Assembly: GCA_046262295.1 (NCBI GenBank)
Contig: JBHENC010000003.1
Span: 186,001 to 250,000, forward strand
From: JBHENC01 sp046262295
GTDB taxonomy: Bacteria > Acidobacteriota > Blastocatellia > Pyrinomonadales > Pyrinomonadaceae
Length of the DNA stretch: 64,000 nt
Reading direction: 5' to 3'
Below, piece after piece: positions 62,766 through 64,000 of the stretch. The position numbers were made by a program, and so were the translations under genes. Below the pieces are notes generated by a model. The model worked only from the letters and a program-made list of their open reading frames with translations, was not told the origin of the DNA and made no database searches. Within the stretch, counting starts at the first letter, position 1, and every line of letters starts with the position of its first letter.

Positions 62766-63257
62766 TTAAGCCGCGCGTTGCACCTTACCGGCGTTGATTT
62801 TTTCCATATCTTCAATCGCACGGGCTTCGCCTTCCGCTTCATTTCTCGCGCGCTCCGCCCAGTTAAACGCGCCCTTCTTCACGACATACACATAGCCGAC
62901 GAGCAGCAGCGCAACGAAGAGCATCATCTCCACATAAACAAGATTGCGCATTTGCGGGCTGATGGCTGCGAGTTGTTTGAATACGACCGCCCAGGGCACT
63001 AGAAAAATTACTTCTATATCGAAGAGAATGAAAATCATGGCGATCAAATAAAACTTGACCGAGAAGCGTTCGCGCGCCGAGCCGACGGGGTCTTTGCCGC
63101 ACTCGTAGGGCATCTGCTTGGTGCGCGTGCGCTTGCGCTGCCCGACGAGTTGCGAGAGCAATATCTGCGAACCGGCGAAGCCCGCCGCGACGCCGAACAT
63201 CAGTAAAATCGGTAGATACGCTTTTAAGTCGAACACCTTTTGACAACTCCTCTTCAA
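62766..63257 (-). CDS. nuoA: NADH-quinone oxidoreductase subunit A
   Basis: The 163-residue protein is the first gene of the operon. The first helix (about 9-30) precedes the typical loop PYECGKDPVGSARERFSVKFYLIAMIFILFDIEVIFLVPWAVVF, with the conserved Cys and acidic residues, and the third helix FVALLLVGYVYVV. A C-terminal cytosolic extension (about 140-163) is charged. A sigma70-like promoter is about 80 bp upstream. Confidence 0.95.
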   Translation of the reverse strand: MKRSCQKVFDLKAYLPILLMFGVAAGFAGSQILLSQLVGQRKRTRTKQMPYECGKDPVGSARERFSVKFYLIAMIFILFDIEVIFLVPWAVVFKQLAAISPQMRNLVYVEMMLFVALLLVGYVYVVKKGAFNWAERARNEAEGEARAIEDMEKINAGKVQRAA

Positions 63258-63339
63258 GCATGGCGGAACAGCGCAGTTTTGCCCTTAATTCCAAGAGAAA
63301 ACCGCCCGCATCGGAGATTGAGAATCATAGCACAAAGTC

Positions 63340-63368
63340 ATCTTAGTCCTTGCATAGATGTGTGTCAA
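63340..63368 (-). promoter_or_regulatory. Sigma70-like promoter for the nuo operon
   Basis: A perfect TTGACA (63368-63363) is followed after 17 bp by TAAGAT (63345-63340; 4 of 6 consensus). The leader to nuoA would be about 75 nt. It is the best promoter candidate in the 266-bp divergent gap. Confidence 0.6.
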
Positions 63369-63523
63369 GCAACCCTTTCCGCCCACTAAACCGCGCGTTG
63401 TGAAGCCGTTTGACCGGCAAAAAACGGTTGTGCTACTGTAACTTCCGCAAAACTTTACAGAGCAGTAAACGGGCTTTGGCGCGGAGCCTCAAGGGGAAAC
63501 GGGCGCGGGCAAGCAAGACGATT

Positions 63524-64000
63524 GTGATTACCGGATTCAACACGGATATAGAACAGGACGGAGTGGTTTACCATGTCCAGACGGAGGATAAGGGACTCGC
63601 CACGCCGTTGATTCTCACGCTCGTTTACACGGGCGGGACGATTCTTGCCAGCAAGCGCGTCGCTTATGATGATCTGATCGCCGAAGGCTTCAATGAGCGC
63701 GTGCTCTCCGAACGTCTTAACCGGCAGCACAAGCTGATTTGCGCTGCCATTCACGCCGGGCGTATCGAAGATTTGAAACGCATGACCGCGCGCGAGGCCG
63801 TCACACGCCATACAACGACAGCGGTCACCCGCAACGCTTCGCGGCGAAAGAATGGCGGCAAATCGGAGAATGACGGCAGCACGCCGGAAACAACGCTCCC
63901 TGAAACCGACAGGCCGATTATTCCTATTGCTCCACCGCAGCAAGGCGTTGTACCCGCTATTATTCTTGATGCGCCGGAGGCGGCGATGGTCGCGCCGGAA
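63524..64000 (+). CDS. Truncated gene of unknown function at the right edge
   Basis: An open plus-strand frame runs from at least 63524 to the end of the window (159 codons, no stop). It is protein-like: a compact first domain (MITGFNTDIEQDGVVYHVQTED, then LILTLVYTGGTILASKRVAYDDLI, LNRQHKLICAAIHAGRIEDLK) of about 90 residues, then a Thr/Ser/Pro/Asn-rich linker. I recognise no named family. The exact start is open; TTG at 63476 and GTG at 63524 are in frame, and the latter starts at the domain. It is divergent to nuoA. Confidence 0.65.
   Translation, partial: MITGFNTDIEQDGVVYHVQTEDKGLATPLILTLVYTGGTILASKRVAYDDLIAEGFNERVLSERLNRQHKLICAAIHAGRIEDLKRMTAREAVTRHTTTAVTRNASRRKNGGKSENDGSTPETTLPETDRPIIPIAPPQQGVVPAIILDAPEAAMVAPE

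Noticed and set aside
63455..63943. 162-codon minus-strand frame at the right edge
   Set aside because: It is antisense to a better plus-strand frame that reads as a protein and continues beyond the window; its composition (Arg/Phe/His-rich) is not typical.

Overview
The window reads like a chromosomal segment of a Gram-negative, roughly 55-60% GC bacterium, most likely an acidobacterium of the Blastocatellia/Pyrinomonas type. That is my inference from the gene set: a lipid A-core heptose pathway, a split glycine dehydrogenase (gcvPA/gcvPB), a GH57 branching enzyme beside a DUF4912 gene, an inositol-phosphate synthase, ECF sigma/anti-sigma pairs, an Asn/Ala-rich protein tail, and a 13-gene complex I operon. 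I see no phage, insertion sequence, CRISPR array, rRNA or tRNA. Coding density is high and the genes run mostly in long minus-strand blocks.

Layout. 0.4-3.3 kb (+): membrane J-domain protein, metallophosphoesterase, a small unknown gene, HEAT-repeat protein. 3.4-6.5 kb (-): a single-ring Clp-type AAA+ ATPase and inositol-3-phosphate synthase. 6.7-12.5 kb: VOC protein, AraC regulator, glycerophosphodiesterase, GH57 branching enzyme, DUF4912 and DUF3108 proteins. 12.5-18.3 kb (-): an ICMT-like methyltransferase, then a compact heptose block (two heptosyltransferases, the split kinase/adenylyltransferase, the phosphatase) and an SDR epimerase. 18.3-25.2 kb: K+ channel, class A PBP, FHA-like/trypsin-like membrane protease, methyltransferase and a 58-residue membrane protein. 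25.3-29.9 kb (-): the glycine cleavage operon T-H-PA-PB in transcription order. 30-41.8 kb: two ECF sigma/anti-sigma modules, TPR proteins, a YdjM-like membrane protein, a RimK-like ATP-grasp protein and an HtrA-like PDZ protein with no catalytic triad. 41.9-47.1 kb: a possible amidoligase cluster (circularly permuted ATP-grasp, PilZ, unknown, GCS2/YbdK ligase, class I amidotransferase, unknown). 47.2-63.3 kb (-): nuoA-N without nuoI and with a TlpA-type thioredoxin gene between nuoM and nuoN. A truncated plus-strand gene runs off the right edge.

How the parts connect. The heptose block would make and attach core heptose once sedoheptulose-7-phosphate has been isomerised elsewhere (no gmhA here). 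The gcv block supplies T, H and both P subunits, with L presumably elsewhere. The nuo operon would make a nearly complete proton-pumping NADH dehydrogenase and has a good sigma70-like promoter in front of nuoA. Both ECF sigma genes are preceded by the same GGAAC-N18-TYTRA arrangement, which suggests autoregulation.

The least explained features are: (i) a family of hairpins built from alternating 7-bp units (CAGTTTT/GAGTTTT or CAGTAAT/CAGTAGT), each of six placed right at the 3' side of a minus-strand stop codon and nearly filling some intergenic gaps; (ii) the amidoligase-type cluster; (iii) the sigma/anti-sigma/pseudo-HtrA operon; (iv) the Clp D2-only ATPase that keeps a ClpP-type IGF loop. 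Function calls come from motif recognition alone, since no searches were possible.
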